Of a stretch of 64,000 nt of DNA, positions 7,858 through 17,596 are shown piece after piece. A program made the translations under genes and the position numbers. The number at the start of each line of letters is the position of its first letter. Position 1 is the first letter of the stretch. Under the pieces are notes generated by a model. That model was not told the DNA's origin, did not search any database, and saw only the letters and a list, made by a program, of their open reading frames with translations. This DNA comes from Chitinophagales bacterium (GTDB lineage: Bacteria > Bacteroidota > Bacteroidia > Chitinophagales > JADIYW01): the NCBI GenBank assembly GCA_020636535.1, contig JACJXT010000013.1, positions 363,296 through 427,295 of the forward strand, given 5' to 3'.

Positions 7858-9513
7858 AATAGTATAGTAGTTAGAAGCCAGACTATCTTGTTTAAAACTA
7901 AATTGTTCATAGTTATTATAAAAATTATTCCAAGAAGTATCTGAGCTTAGGTGTGGATCTCGAAGTAAAGTTTCTGAAACAATAATAATATCTATACTAT
8001 CATTTTCTAAATAATATTTAAATGGAATCGTTTTCTTTTTATCAAAAATAGTATTGACTTCTTTAAAGCGATGATCTAACATTCCTGTTACAAATGGCAT
8101 ATTGGTAAATACAGTATGTTTTTTATTAGGTAGTGATTGTAGGTAATTTATTAATTGCTGATTAGTTTTATTTGCTACTTCTTTATTTTGATTTAGATTT
8201 AAAAATTTGTAATTAATTCCATTAATCAGAATTATACTTGAAGAAAATACTAAAACAATTGCTACAACATATTTTGTGCATTTTATAGGCATTAGCGTTT
8301 CAAATAAAAATGCTAATACTACTATATATAATATACTTTGCATATAAATATAATGCATTCTTGGAAAATACAATATACAAGAAATGAATGTTGGTACTAC
8401 AAAACAAATAAGTAGAATTAATATGAATAAATTTTGTTGTAGTAGTTTTAGAAAATAGTTTCTTTTGTTTTTATTCAATAATAGATAAGCAAAAGAAATA
8501 TAAAACAAAATAGTTAAAATAATTTTTATCTTTTTATATTTTATTAGAACTAATGGAATGCAATAATTTGGAAATGAAACAAACAAAGACACAATTAGGA
8601 TTTTTATACATAAAAATAAATGACTAAAAAACATTTTTGGATTTGTTTTTACAAGACATAGTAAAGAGTCGCAAGTACCAAAATATTGCTTAGCTAAGTC
8701 TTCCCAAATTAACCAAGCATCTGCATTTACTTTTTTCTGGTATACCATACCAAAAGCAAAGTGCTGAAAAAATGCGGCTACACTTCTTTTATAACCAAAA
8801 AAATCATTAGAAGGAAATCTAAATATAAAATGCAATACTGCTACTAATGCTACAAAAGCCAACAAAGCAACAAAGTGTTTTTGTACAAGTGTTTTTCTTT
8901 TAATTAGTAAATAAATTACTAGTATAAAAACTATCATCAAAAATGATAAATAAAATTCTGGTCGTGCATAAGAACACAACAAACAAATGATTGCGAAAAA
9001 TAATAATTTATAAACTATATCTTTTAAGTAAGTAATATTGATTAATCCAAGTACTAAGATGATTAAACAAAAGTGCGAAATTCTTGGCCAAGCAATTACA
9101 CTGCTTTCCATAGTTAGCAAACAAAAACTCATAAAAACTGCTAATAAAGCATTGATGTTTAGTCGTAGTAGTAAAATATACACTAATACTGGTAATAGAA
9201 TTCCTAATAGTCTATAGTTTAAATAATATAATTTTATAGTATCTATAGTAATAAATGATAAGACTTTGTACCATAAACAATATAATGGTCCCCAATTTCT
9301 GTTAAAACTATTAGGTATATCTAAGCCAAATCTTAAGTAAGCTGCTTCGTCTGCAAACTGAATATCCATTTGTTGTTCTAAATTGGCGTATAGTTTTATG
9401 CCTACTAGCAATAAAAATAAAATACCAATTGCATAGTGCCAAAATGGTTTTTGTGCTGTTCTTGTGTCAGCGTATATACCTTGTTCTATATAATTAAAAA
9501 ATTGCTTAATCAT
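7843..9513 (-). CDS. GT-C type multi-pass membrane protein, paralogue 1 of 3
   Basis: The 556-residue protein has about 10-12 hydrophobic segments and a hydrophilic C-terminal tail from about residue 440. After the first membrane segment comes an acidic pair in ADEAAYLRFG (D55-E56), where GT-C enzymes of the GT39/ArnT type keep their catalytic aspartate. NWGPLYCLWYKVLSF and a WPRISHF stretch follow. These proteins usually move a sugar from a lipid carrier in the periplasm, and the exact reaction is not shown here. It is clearly paralogous to the next two genes. Its stop overlaps thiE and its start overlaps paralogue 2 by 4 bases. Confidence 0.7.
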   Translation of the reverse strand: MIKQFFNYIEQGIYADTRTAQKPFWHYAIGILFLLLVGIKLYANLEQQMDIQFADEAAYLRFGLDIPNSFNRNWGPLYCLWYKVLSFITIDTIKLYYLNYRLLGILLPVLVYILLLRLNINALLAVFMSFCLLTMESSVIAWPRISHFCLIILVLGLINITYLKDIVYKLLFFAIICLLCSYARPEFYLSFLMIVFILVIYLLIKRKTLVQKHFVALLAFVALVAVLHFIFRFPSNDFFGYKRSVAAFFQHFAFGMVYQKKVNADAWLIWEDLAKQYFGTCDSLLCLVKTNPKMFFSHLFLCIKILIVSLFVSFPNYCIPLVLIKYKKIKIILTILFYISFAYLLLNKNKRNYFLKLLQQNLFILILLICFVVPTFISCILYFPRMHYIYMQSILYIVVLAFLFETLMPIKCTKYVVAIVLVFSSSIILINGINYKFLNLNQNKEVANKTNQQLINYLQSLPNKKHTVFTNMPFVTGMLDHRFKEVNTIFDKKKTIPFKYYLENDSIDIIIVSETLLRDPHLSSDTSWNNFYNNYEQFSFKQDSLASNYYTILIKE

Positions 9514-11117
9514 TTTTGTAAAATATAACTATTGCAATCTGTACTAATTGTTTTTTTATGAAAACCAAACGCACTTGGATTGGCAATAAAGTTTAACCAT
9601 GTAGTATCTTGTTGTAGTAGTTTATTATTAGTGATATAATCATTCATTAAAATCATATCAATGTTTAAACTATCTACTATATTTATAAACTGCATGCCTT
9701 TTTTATAATCGTATTCAATATTAAACTCAGAATAATTTTTAGGCAACAAGTACGAAACATTTAAGTAATTAGAAAACACTACATGCTTTTGAGTTTTATC
9801 TTGCATTAGTAAACGCATGGTTTTTTGTTGACAGAAGTTTTTCATATCACTGTCTATTTGAAAATAAACATAGTCATTTGCTTTTGGAGAAAGTATTAAA
9901 ATAAATAAAGCAAAAAATAAAAATATTATATTTTTAAAAGGTATTTTTTTAATAAATATACTAATTGAAATAGCCATTAATAAAATGAGGAGTGGTGTTT
10001 GCAAATATAAATAATGCATTCGAGGAAACAACATCAAAGCAATCATTACACTTGGTAATGCTAGTAATAATGCAAAAACAAAATTGAGATTATTATTGAT
10101 ATAATGCCAGAATTGATGTCTATAAGTTTTACTATAAAATGATACTACAAAGACAAAAATAAATAATGATATAATTAATATTTTTAATTTATTCTTATTC
10201 AATACTACATTAGGAAATAAAAAATCACCAGAAACAATAATTAATGAAAGTGCTGTTGTTTTAATATTTTGTAGTGTGTTTTTAATGACTTTATTTGGAT
10301 ACTTGATAAGTACTTCTGTAAATGATTTACAACCTTCAAACTCTTTTTCGGTAATTGGCATCCATTCTGTAACTGGATCAAAATTGGCTTTGGTTTTTTG
10401 CTTTAAATTGATAGCATAGTGTTGCCTAAAAGCACTAAACTTTCTGTCTTCGCCTTTCCATTTTCCGCTTGGCAAACCAAAAATCCCAAACAATAAAATG
10501 GCAATTAGTGTAAATCCTACAAGTGATTTCCAAGTAGAATGGAACGACGCTTTTTCTTTTATCCAACAATAAATGGTAATGAATGTACTTAGAAAAACAG
10601 CAATAAAATATTCTGGTCTTGCAAAAGCAATAATTAAAAATGCACTAGTTAATACGATTGATTTATTGGTATTGCTTTTAAAAAAAGCAGCAATAATTGT
10701 TGCAGTAAAAAATACAATTACTACAAAGTGCGATACTCTTGGCCAATTACTAGCATTAAGCATCGACATAAAAAAGAAGGCAGATAATAAAAATGATACA
10801 AGTATATGTATTTTATTTATTCTTAAAAAAATATAAAATAAAATAGCTGTTAAAATTCCTGTGATTTGAAAATTAAGATAATATAAGTCAATTACATCGT
10901 GCTGAAATAAACTTAAAAACTTGTACCATAAATTATACGATGGTCCCCAATTATTCCTAATGGTATGAAATAAGTCGACACCATTGCGTAAGTATTCTAC
11001 TTCATCACCGTAAACAATTTCCATAGCAGTTTTAAGACCAACAGCCCATTTTATTCCTATGAGCAATAAAACCAACACAGCAACAACATCTAATATGTTT
11101 TCTTTAAGGAATTTCAA
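9510..11117 (-). CDS. GT-C type multi-pass membrane protein, paralogue 2 of 3
   Basis: The 535-residue protein shares the whole architecture of its neighbours: a first membrane segment, an acidic pair in GDEVEYLRNGVDLFHT (D38-E39), the NNWGPSYNLWYKFLSLF stretch, and NWPRVSHF near 126. FARPEYF follows near 165, FPRMHYLYLQTPLL lies near 360, and the tail has no membrane segments. Conservation of charged and aromatic residues in the predicted periplasmic loops across the three copies suggests a shared active site. It is likely cotranscribed with both flanking paralogues, since gaps are -4 and 1 base. Confidence 0.7.
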   Translation of the reverse strand: MKFLKENILDVVAVLVLLLIGIKWAVGLKTAMEIVYGDEVEYLRNGVDLFHTIRNNWGPSYNLWYKFLSLFQHDVIDLYYLNFQITGILTAILFYIFLRINKIHILVSFLLSAFFFMSMLNASNWPRVSHFVVIVFFTATIIAAFFKSNTNKSIVLTSAFLIIAFARPEYFIAVFLSTFITIYCWIKEKASFHSTWKSLVGFTLIAILLFGIFGLPSGKWKGEDRKFSAFRQHYAINLKQKTKANFDPVTEWMPITEKEFEGCKSFTEVLIKYPNKVIKNTLQNIKTTALSLIIVSGDFLFPNVVLNKNKLKILIISLFIFVFVVSFYSKTYRHQFWHYINNNLNFVFALLLALPSVMIALMLFPRMHYLYLQTPLLILLMAISISIFIKKIPFKNIIFLFFALFILILSPKANDYVYFQIDSDMKNFCQQKTMRLLMQDKTQKHVVFSNYLNVSYLLPKNYSEFNIEYDYKKGMQFINIVDSLNIDMILMNDYITNNKLLQQDTTWLNFIANPSAFGFHKKTISTDCNSYILQK

Positions 11118-11118
11118 T

Positions 11119-12738
11119 TTATTCTTTTATTAATAAATAAGTATTACAATCATTTTCAAAGTTGACTTTCTTAAATCCAAATACACTTGGATCTTTAACA
11201 AAAGTAGTAAAAGTAGTATCTTTGCTTAACAAATGGTCTTGCAATAACAAATCTCTCATTACTACAATATCTATTTTTTTATCGATTAACAAATGAGTAA
11301 AGTACATTTCTTTTTTAAACTCATACTCTGTGTTAAAGTCGCTAAAATTATTTGGCAAGAACTTACTTAAACTTAAATGATTAGAAAAAATAGTATGCTC
11401 TTTATTATCATTATGCTTAGTAAGATATTCGATTAATTTTTTGTTGCACTGATTTTTATTCTCTGTTTCCATTTGATAATACGAATACTTATTGGCTTTT
11501 GGTGATTTCCAAATAAACACGATAAAGACTAATAATACTAAAACATAAGGCACTTTTTTTACTAATGGAATTGCATTAAACAGCAATGCAATTATAAAAA
11601 TTATAAATATACTATGTAGTAATAAATAATGTTGTCTTGGAAAAATGACTAATGAAGAACCAACACTTGGTAAACCAAACAGCAATAAAAAAAATAATAC
11701 GAATGCATTTGCTTTTATACTTGCAATAAATTTTGTTCTACTTTTTTTGTTGATGAAGACATATGCAACAATAGCAAAAAATAGTATTATTGATAGAAAA
11801 AATATTTTTTTACTTTTAATAATAATAATTGGATATAAAAGACTACTTATAAAAACCAATAAAGACAAACAATATCTTTTTATATTGATGCCTATGTTCC
11901 AAAAAACGGCACTGCTGTAATTTTGTAGAATACATTTAAAATCGTTGCAACCTTTAAATTTTGTTTCTGCAAAAGGAATCCATTCTGAAATTGGATTGAA
12001 TTGTGCTTTTGTTTCTAGTACATAATTAATAGCGTAGTGTTGCGAAAAAGCAATGTATTTTCTGTCGTAACCTTTAAAAGAATCTGGTGGAAATTGATAG
12101 ACTGCAAAAAAGAAAATAAAAACAAGTAAACATAAAGTGAATAATGCAACATATGATTTGTAATTTTTTATATTTTTAATTAATACAACTACGGTTATAG
12201 CTGATAAAATATAAAACACTACAAATAATTCTGGTCGTGCATAAGAGCAAATAAAAACACAAAGTAATAGCACTAACATTTTATTCGGCAATGTTTTTAT
12301 GTATTTAATAATTATCAACGACAACAACAAAATAATTACCGTAAAGTGCGATACTCTTGGCCAAGTATCTACTACAGTGCTACTAATTAAAAAACAAGCA
12401 GATAGCCAAAGTGTAATTTTAAAATCTATTTTATAAACATATAAAAACACAAATGTAAGTACACCAATCAGTATTGTAGTAAGTTGATAATTTAAATAGT
12501 AGAGTTTAATAACATCTGACTGAAAAAAAGAAAGCAATTTATACCAAATATTATATGATGGTCCCCAATCTTTGTGAATGGTATGAAATAAATCTACGCC
12601 ATTACGCATATAATGTGCTTCATCACCAAAGAGTAAATCCATAGTGTTTTGCAAACCATGCGTTAGTTTAAATGCAATAATTGACAAAATAAAAATGCCT
12701 AAAAAGAAGAAAATAGTATTGCTTTTATTTGTTTGCAC
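11119..12738 (-). CDS. GT-C type multi-pass membrane protein, paralogue 3 of 3
   Basis: The 539-residue protein is closest to paralogue 2, with GDEAHYMRNGVDLFHTIHKDWGPSYN (D39-E40), TWPRVSHF near 127, YARPELF near 166, FPRQHYLLLHS near 370 and a C-terminal domain containing KSPKANKYSYYQMETENKNQCNK. It is the first gene of the three in transcription order and lies 11 bases after the acyltransferase at 12750, so all six membrane genes probably form one long operon. By context the substrate is likely a cell-surface glycan or lipid. Confidence 0.7.
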   Translation of the reverse strand: MQTNKSNTIFFFLGIFILSIIAFKLTHGLQNTMDLLFGDEAHYMRNGVDLFHTIHKDWGPSYNIWYKLLSFFQSDVIKLYYLNYQLTTILIGVLTFVFLYVYKIDFKITLWLSACFLISSTVVDTWPRVSHFTVIILLLSLIIIKYIKTLPNKMLVLLLCVFICSYARPELFVVFYILSAITVVVLIKNIKNYKSYVALFTLCLLVFIFFFAVYQFPPDSFKGYDRKYIAFSQHYAINYVLETKAQFNPISEWIPFAETKFKGCNDFKCILQNYSSAVFWNIGINIKRYCLSLLVFISSLLYPIIIIKSKKIFFLSIILFFAIVAYVFINKKSRTKFIASIKANAFVLFFLLLFGLPSVGSSLVIFPRQHYLLLHSIFIIFIIALLFNAIPLVKKVPYVLVLLVFIVFIWKSPKANKYSYYQMETENKNQCNKKLIEYLTKHNDNKEHTIFSNHLSLSKFLPNNFSDFNTEYEFKKEMYFTHLLIDKKIDIVVMRDLLLQDHLLSKDTTFTTFVKDPSVFGFKKVNFENDCNTYLLIKE

Positions 12739-12749
12739 CTCGTAATATT

Positions 12750-13967
12750 TTATTTTCTTTTTGGATAGAACTGTTTTACAAACTTATTTTTCCATAAAAG
12801 AATAGGTAGTTCAAACTTTTTATGTACAAATAAAGAGAAGTAATAAAGCGTAACTAAAGCAAACGAAAGTCCAATTAAATCTGCAATATATACATTAATA
12901 TATCGCTTAACTACTGCTGCTAGAGCTATTCCTAAAAAGATAAAAAAGAATTGAAAAATATAGAGTGAATAAGTAAGAATTCCAAATTGTTTTAATATTT
13001 TAATATTAAATATTTTAAATTTTTCTGGATATAAACTTACAGCTGCAAATAAAAATGTACAAAAGGCATTTACTAATAAATCTATATATACTATAGCATA
13101 GTTTTGATAAAAATATTTATCTTCTCTAATAGCTTTGAAGAAAGAAACATCAAATACATCTGAATTTATGATCGCATTATAAACCATTAGTATTGCTAAT
13201 AAAATTCCAGAGATATAGGTTAACCAAATCCAAATTTTACTTGGTTTTAATGTAGTTAATGAGAGTACAATTCCGTAGAAAAATACATCAAACTGAAAAA
13301 TAGTATTTCTTGCAATAATTAATGTGATTAACTCTTGGTCATCATTAATCGTACTCATGTAATTATAACTCAGCAATCTAAAAATTGGATATACTATAAT
13401 TATTACCCAACCTATTTTTTTTAAAATATTTAATGGTGTAAAAAAAAGTATAAAAAAGAAAAGAATATAAAATTGTTCTTCGAAAGCCATCGACCATAAG
13501 TGTGGTGTAAGAATGGTATAGAGTTCATATTTTCCTGTTGTTAAAAACTGTACTATTTCTCTAAAATTATAAGTAAAACTAAGCAACATCATACCAAAGT
13601 GTTTTAGCTCGGTAAAAATGCCAAATGTGTTTTTAAATGCTAAGTGTAGTATAACACCAATAACAACTACAATTAATACATATAAATAATATAGTGGAAA
13701 TGTTCTTGTGAATCTTTTTATACAATAGATTTTAAAACATTGCCACATACTTTCCGTTCTATTGATATCTGCTAAAAGTGTTTTGGTAATTAGGAAAGAC
13801 GACATAATAAAGAAACTATGCAAACCAACATAGGCAATTATTGCAGGCATATTAAATTTAGTAAACTGATAGTGTAGTAGTAAAACCATTAAACAACAAA
13901 CACCTCTAATTCCGTCAAAAGATTCGAAGTAAGTTAGTTTTACTGATGGTTTGCCTTGAGCTTCCAT
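12750..13967 (-). CDS. Acyltransferase-3 family membrane protein, paralogue 1
   Basis: The 405-residue protein with about 10 membrane segments has the OafA/Acyltransferase_3 pattern: FDGIRGVCCLMVLLLHYQF at the N-terminus, with the conserved arginine at 21 and the catalytic-type histidine at 32, and HLWSMAFEEQFYILFF near 155. Family members O-acetylate or otherwise acylate surface polysaccharides, using acyl-CoA from the cytoplasm. There is no C-terminal SGNH domain. It sits between two related acyltransferases and three GT-C proteins, which fits glycan decoration. Confidence 0.85.
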   Translation of the reverse strand: MEAQGKPSVKLTYFESFDGIRGVCCLMVLLLHYQFTKFNMPAIIAYVGLHSFFIMSSFLITKTLLADINRTESMWQCFKIYCIKRFTRTFPLYYLYVLIVVVIGVILHLAFKNTFGIFTELKHFGMMLLSFTYNFREIVQFLTTGKYELYTILTPHLWSMAFEEQFYILFFFILFFTPLNILKKIGWVIIIVYPIFRLLSYNYMSTINDDQELITLIIARNTIFQFDVFFYGIVLSLTTLKPSKIWIWLTYISGILLAILMVYNAIINSDVFDVSFFKAIREDKYFYQNYAIVYIDLLVNAFCTFLFAAVSLYPEKFKIFNIKILKQFGILTYSLYIFQFFFIFLGIALAAVVKRYINVYIADLIGLSFALVTLYYFSLFVHKKFELPILLWKNKFVKQFYPKRK

Positions 13968-14014
13968 AATATAGGTATTTATGTTTAAAGGTAAGAAAAC
14001 TTATTTTTTTACAA

Positions 14015-15223
14015 CTATGATTTTAAAAACTTACGATAAAGCTTGTCTTTTTGATTTAGGAAGTACAATTCAAACTTATCATAGCTTAGCAATGAAAATG
14101 ACATAATTGAGAAAATAGCCAATATAGCACAGATTAGTTCGCTAAAAAACTGATTGATATGATTGTTTAGAAAAGGATATAAAAAATATATTATTGGCAA
14201 AATAAACAAATATTGATATACATAACCACCGTAAGTAACTCTTCCCCACTTTACAAATAATTTTTTATTGAGTATTGAAATATAAACTTCAGGACTAATT
14301 ACAAGCATTAAAAAGCAAGAACAACAAATGTTTAATAGAAAATCAGAAGTATATACAGAAAACCCTCGTACATTGATATCATATCGCCCAATCATTTCAA
14401 ACCAGTGAATACCAAATTTATTTTGAATATACACCAAATTAAATGCATCATTTATTATTATTATTAAAACAAACAACAAAAAAAGTCGTTTTACATATTT
14501 AATATTAATTGGTGGCAATAATGCAACAAATACACCAAAAAAGAAAGCATCAAACTGAAACACAGAGCTTCTTACCATAGCAAAACCTAATAAAAAATAA
14601 TTATCTGTTTTAGAATGCAAATAATAAAATCCAAATATCCTTATAAAAATAAATAATATTATTACTATTATACTTAGTATTTTTAATTGCGTTCTACTAA
14701 GAAAATAAATTAAAAATGGAACTATTATATAGAATTGTTCTTCTAGAGATATTGACCATAAATGTGGGAGAAAATTGGAACTTACATTAGGTGCTCCAAA
14801 TAATATAATTGCCAAATCTTTAAAGTTATAAGTAAAGGTAAATAAAGTAATAATATAGTGTTTTAACTCTGATATAGTAAATAAAAAATCTGTACCAAAA
14901 ATTAGTTTATATAAAACTGTTAAAAGTATTACCAAAAAAATATATCCAAAATAAACAGGAAATATTCGAAGTATCCTTTTAATATAATACTGTATAAAAA
15001 AGTGTTTAAAACTACTAGACCTTGCCTTATCTTTTAATAAAATAGATGTAATTAAATATCCAGATGCAATAAAAAATGAATGTAGCGTAAAATTGGCCAA
15101 TGTTGCAGGTCCTTTTATGTAAAAAAAATGCAGGTGTAATAAAAAAATAGAAGGTGTTAACAATCCTCTTGCACCATCAAATTGTTGGTAATATGGTTTG
15201 CTTGATTTAGTAAGATTATTCAT
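14015..15223 (-). CDS. Acyltransferase-3 family membrane protein, paralogue 2
   Basis: The 402-residue multi-pass protein has FDGARGLLTPSIFLLHLHFF (R19, H30, H32) and LPHLWSISLEEQFYIIVPF near 154. It matches its neighbours along the full length, including a FQFDAFFFG segment near 222. It probably acylates a surface glycan. A 47-base gap separates it from the gene downstream. Upstream, 188 AT-rich bases lie between it and paralogue 3 with no obvious full promoter box. Confidence 0.85.
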   Translation of the reverse strand: MNNLTKSSKPYYQQFDGARGLLTPSIFLLHLHFFYIKGPATLANFTLHSFFIASGYLITSILLKDKARSSSFKHFFIQYYIKRILRIFPVYFGYIFLVILLTVLYKLIFGTDFLFTISELKHYIITLFTFTYNFKDLAIILFGAPNVSSNFLPHLWSISLEEQFYIIVPFLIYFLSRTQLKILSIIVIILFIFIRIFGFYYLHSKTDNYFLLGFAMVRSSVFQFDAFFFGVFVALLPPINIKYVKRLFLLFVLIIIINDAFNLVYIQNKFGIHWFEMIGRYDINVRGFSVYTSDFLLNICCSCFLMLVISPEVYISILNKKLFVKWGRVTYGGYVYQYLFILPIIYFLYPFLNNHINQFFSELICAILAIFSIMSFSLLSYDKFELYFLNQKDKLYRKFLKS

Positions 15224-15411
15224 ACTAATTATTTAGTTATAAGGTTAAGCAGAAATATTTTTTTATTTCATGACAAATAAATTAGATTGTCAATAAAAAA
15301 TAAATGCTTTATTTGTAAAAAAATAAATAGAATCTTGTAATTATTTAATAATTAGTCTATTAATATACTTATAAAAGAATAAAGTGTCAGAGAAAAATAG
15401 TAAAATATTAG

Positions 15412-16632
15412 TTATTTAGTAATATTTTTCTTGAGATTGATAAAATACATTTCATATTTATTAAAGCTTATATCCGAGAATATTAATAAGGCACCAAAAC
15501 ATATTGTAGCACAAATTATTTCTGCTAGCCATACTGTCATATACATTTTTAAATAAGGAAATAATAAAACCACTGTAGGTATAATAAATAAGTATTGATA
15601 CACATATACACCAAAAGAAATTTTACCAACATGAATAAAGAACTTATTTTCAAATATAGATAATGCATCATTAAATTTAAATGACAGATAAAACATAAAC
15701 ACACATAAAGAATTTACTATAATATCTATATAAAATATTTGTCCATTTTTAATCATAAAATCATAATCGGCAACAGCTCTTGTAAAAGAAATGCCTTCTT
15801 CTTTACTAACTATTATGCCATTAAAAACGATAGAAGCAATGAGTAAAAATACCATTGTATAAAATAAGAACTTAATAAGTTTTTTATTTTTAAAGTCAAC
15901 AATAGCTACTAATATTCCGTAGAAAAATGCATCAAACTGAAAAAATGTACACCTATATAATATAAAAGACACAAACATATTGGGTTCTATTTGTTGATGT
16001 ATATTAGGATGATTGATTAAATAATAATATCCTAAAATTCTAAATATAGGGAATATACAAATAATTATTATTGATATTGTTTTTAATCTTTTTATACTAA
16101 CAAAATAAATTACAAAAGGTATTACAAAATAAAATTGTTCTTCTAAAGACAATGACCAAAGGTGAGGAAATATTGGACTCTTAGCATAATCTAAACCAGT
16201 ATACAAACAAAGTAAATCTTTAAAATTATAAGTAAAAGTTAATAACATCCACCAAAAATGTTTTATCTCATAAACTACACCTAATATTGGATTGGCTTTT
16301 GTTTTTAATGTAATTAGTCCGATTATAACTGCTAAGAAAATATAACCATAGTATACAGGAAATATTCTTAGTATTCTTTTAGTATAAAAGTTTTTAAAAT
16401 AGCTACCAAAACTCGTGGCATTTGTTTTATCTTTTAATAAAGATCTACTTAATAAATAGGCAGACATTATAAAAAAACAATGCATAGTAAAATAACCTAG
16501 CGTACTTGGTACGGTTACATAACTAAAGTGTAAATGAATAATTAATATGGTAAAAGAAAATACACCTCTAATACCATCAAAAGCTGGAATATAACCCAAC
16601 TTAGGTTTATTATGATCCTTAATTAAACTCAA
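15412..16632 (-). CDS. Acyltransferase-3 family membrane protein, paralogue 3
   Basis: The 406-residue multi-pass protein has FDGIRGVFSFTILIIHLHFSY (R22, H33, H35) and FPHLWSLSLEEQFYFVIPF near 165, the two signature blocks of Acyltransferase_3. It is the most upstream gene of the minus-strand membrane block. A strong hairpin at 16678-16703 lies just upstream of its start and would end transcription arriving from the RAYT side. Confidence 0.85.
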   Translation of the reverse strand: MSLIKDHNKPKLGYIPAFDGIRGVFSFTILIIHLHFSYVTVPSTLGYFTMHCFFIMSAYLLSRSLLKDKTNATSFGSYFKNFYTKRILRIFPVYYGYIFLAVIIGLITLKTKANPILGVVYEIKHFWWMLLTFTYNFKDLLCLYTGLDYAKSPIFPHLWSLSLEEQFYFVIPFVIYFVSIKRLKTISIIIICIFPIFRILGYYYLINHPNIHQQIEPNMFVSFILYRCTFFQFDAFFYGILVAIVDFKNKKLIKFLFYTMVFLLIASIVFNGIIVSKEEGISFTRAVADYDFMIKNGQIFYIDIIVNSLCVFMFYLSFKFNDALSIFENKFFIHVGKISFGVYVYQYLFIIPTVVLLFPYLKMYMTVWLAEIICATICFGALLIFSDISFNKYEMYFINLKKNITK

Positions 16633-16677
16633 AACTCATTGCTAAGATAATATTTTCGCAAATTCTAAAAAAGAAAA

Positions 16678-16703
16678 AAACCTTGCTGAAATAGCAAGGT
16701 TTT
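16678..16703 (-). terminator. Rho-independent terminator hairpin
   Basis: AAACCTTGCT and AGCAAGGTTT form a 10-bp stem around a GAAAT loop, with A and T runs on the two sides. On the minus strand it lies after the short open tail at 16733-16835 and before the acyltransferase start, separating the RAYT region from the glycan operon. Confidence 0.85.
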
Positions 16704-16732
16704 AAATTATAGTTTGAATACAATTAAATTTT

Positions 16733-16835
16733 ACTCTTCAATTTTTAACACGCCTAATTTTTCATCTTTTTTTCTAGTAGCATATAACATTACATCTACT
16801 ATATAGACACATCTTACAATCAAAATCCAAGTAGA
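16733..16835 (-). pseudogene. Possible 3' remnant of an unidentified gene
   Basis: On the minus strand an open frame of about 33 codons, ending in MLYATRKKDEKLGVLKIEE and a TAA, runs out of a REP-like unit and is followed by a good terminator. The lysine/glutamate-rich ending and the terminator suggest the tail of a lost gene cut by the repeat island. The upstream half of this frame overlaps the conserved tail of the REP unit, so it may be chance coding. I do not recognise it. Confidence 0.25.
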
Positions 16836-16859
16836 GCGTCCCTTTTAGAAAACGCTCTA
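16794..16859 (-). repeat. REP-like unit A: hairpin plus conserved tail
   Basis: AGAGCGT at 16833-16839 pairs with ACGCTCT at 16852-16858. On the minus strand the hairpin is followed by a tail of about 40 bases (TTGGATTTTGATTG...GTGTCTATA) that resembles the tail of the unit at 17521-17589 in the same orientation. Paired copies of hairpin plus tail around a RAYT gene are the expected arrangement for its substrate. Confidence 0.7.
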
Positions 16860-16910
16860 GTAAAATTGAAAATATTTTTCTTCCCAAAGCCCTCTCTTCC
16901 TCTTTCCTGA

Positions 16911-16933
16911 AGCGTCTCTCGTTAGAGGACGCT
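16911..16933. repeat. REP-like hairpin B (identical to hairpin E)
   Basis: A 23-base hairpin with arms AGCGTC and GACGCT plus CTC/GAG pairing across GTTA. It overlaps the RAYT stop codon. The same 23 bases recur at 17788-17810, so exact copies sit on both sides of the transposase. Confidence 0.85.
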
Positions 16934-17510
16934 ACAAAGATAAATCTATATCTTCTAACTCTAAATAGTGAGTAACATATTTATTTGCGTAGTTTGTTAT
17001 ATAAAACCTAGCCGAACTATGCTTATAGTCTACAATAGTTGTAGCTAAATTCCATTTACTTACACATGGATTATTATGCATATAGTCTAATTTTTGTTCA
17101 ATAAATTTTCTACTATGACATTCTATCCAATAAAAAGAGTTTTCAAATACTTTGTGTTGTTTATTATACTTTCTTTCATTATTGCTCAAAAAACTTTCTA
17201 ATTGATTAAGTATATCTATTCTATTTTTCTGATTTAATTCCTTAATTATACCATACGCCATAAATCGCTTTCCATCACCTATAATTTTGTTTATTGATTT
17301 ATCTGACTTTACAAAAGCGACTATTATATGAACATGGTTTGGCATTATTACATATCCTAAAATATAATTACCCAGTTTCTTTAATATATTAAACCAGTTA
17401 TATATTAAATTATAAGTATTTGTAATTTCAAAAAGTGGCATCCAATTAATATTAGTGAATGTAATAAAGTAAACACCACAATTACTATCTATTGTTCTTT
17501 TACTTGGCAT
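16932..17510 (-). CDS. REP-associated tyrosine transposase (RAYT, Y1/HUH type)
   Basis: A 192-residue single-strand transposase of the IS200-like HUH family. The start MPSKRTIDSNCGVYFITFTNINW gives the family length. A longer frame to 17603 exists, but it runs through a REP hairpin and a pdxJ remnant. The metal-binding HUH motif is IMPNHVHIIV near residue 80 (HVH). The C-terminal part contains SFYWIECHSRKFIEQKLDYMHNNPC, where the LDYMHNNP block holds the nucleophilic tyrosine. RAYTs are domesticated relatives of IS200/IS605 that act on REP palindromes, and five REP-like hairpins surround this copy. It looks intact. Confidence 0.9.
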   Translation of the reverse strand: MPSKRTIDSNCGVYFITFTNINWMPLFEITNTYNLIYNWFNILKKLGNYILGYVIMPNHVHIIVAFVKSDKSINKIIGDGKRFMAYGIIKELNQKNRIDILNQLESFLSNNERKYNKQHKVFENSFYWIECHSRKFIEQKLDYMHNNPCVSKWNLATTIVDYKHSSARFYITNYANKYVTHYLELEDIDLSL

Positions 17511-17520
17511 GTCTTGTTTA

Positions 17521-17589
17521 TTACTATAGACGCATTTTGTATTCAAATTCCATAAAAGATTAAGGAGCGTCCTCTTTGAGAGCCGCTCT
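17521..17589 (-). repeat. REP-like unit C: hairpin plus conserved tail
   Basis: GAGCG at 17565-17569 pairs with CGCTC at 17584-17588, and on the minus strand a tail (TGGAATTTGAATAC...GCGTCTATAG) runs to just before the RAYT start codon. The tail is alignable with unit A, about 70 percent by eye. The RAYT gene thus starts immediately after one unit and another lies beyond its 3' end. Confidence 0.7.
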
Positions 17590-17596
17590 TTGAAGT

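Noticed and set aside
10573..10836. Plus-strand ORF inside the second GT-C gene, and similar ones in the other membrane genes
   Set aside because: Shadow frames of AT-rich membrane genes without start signals or family likeness.
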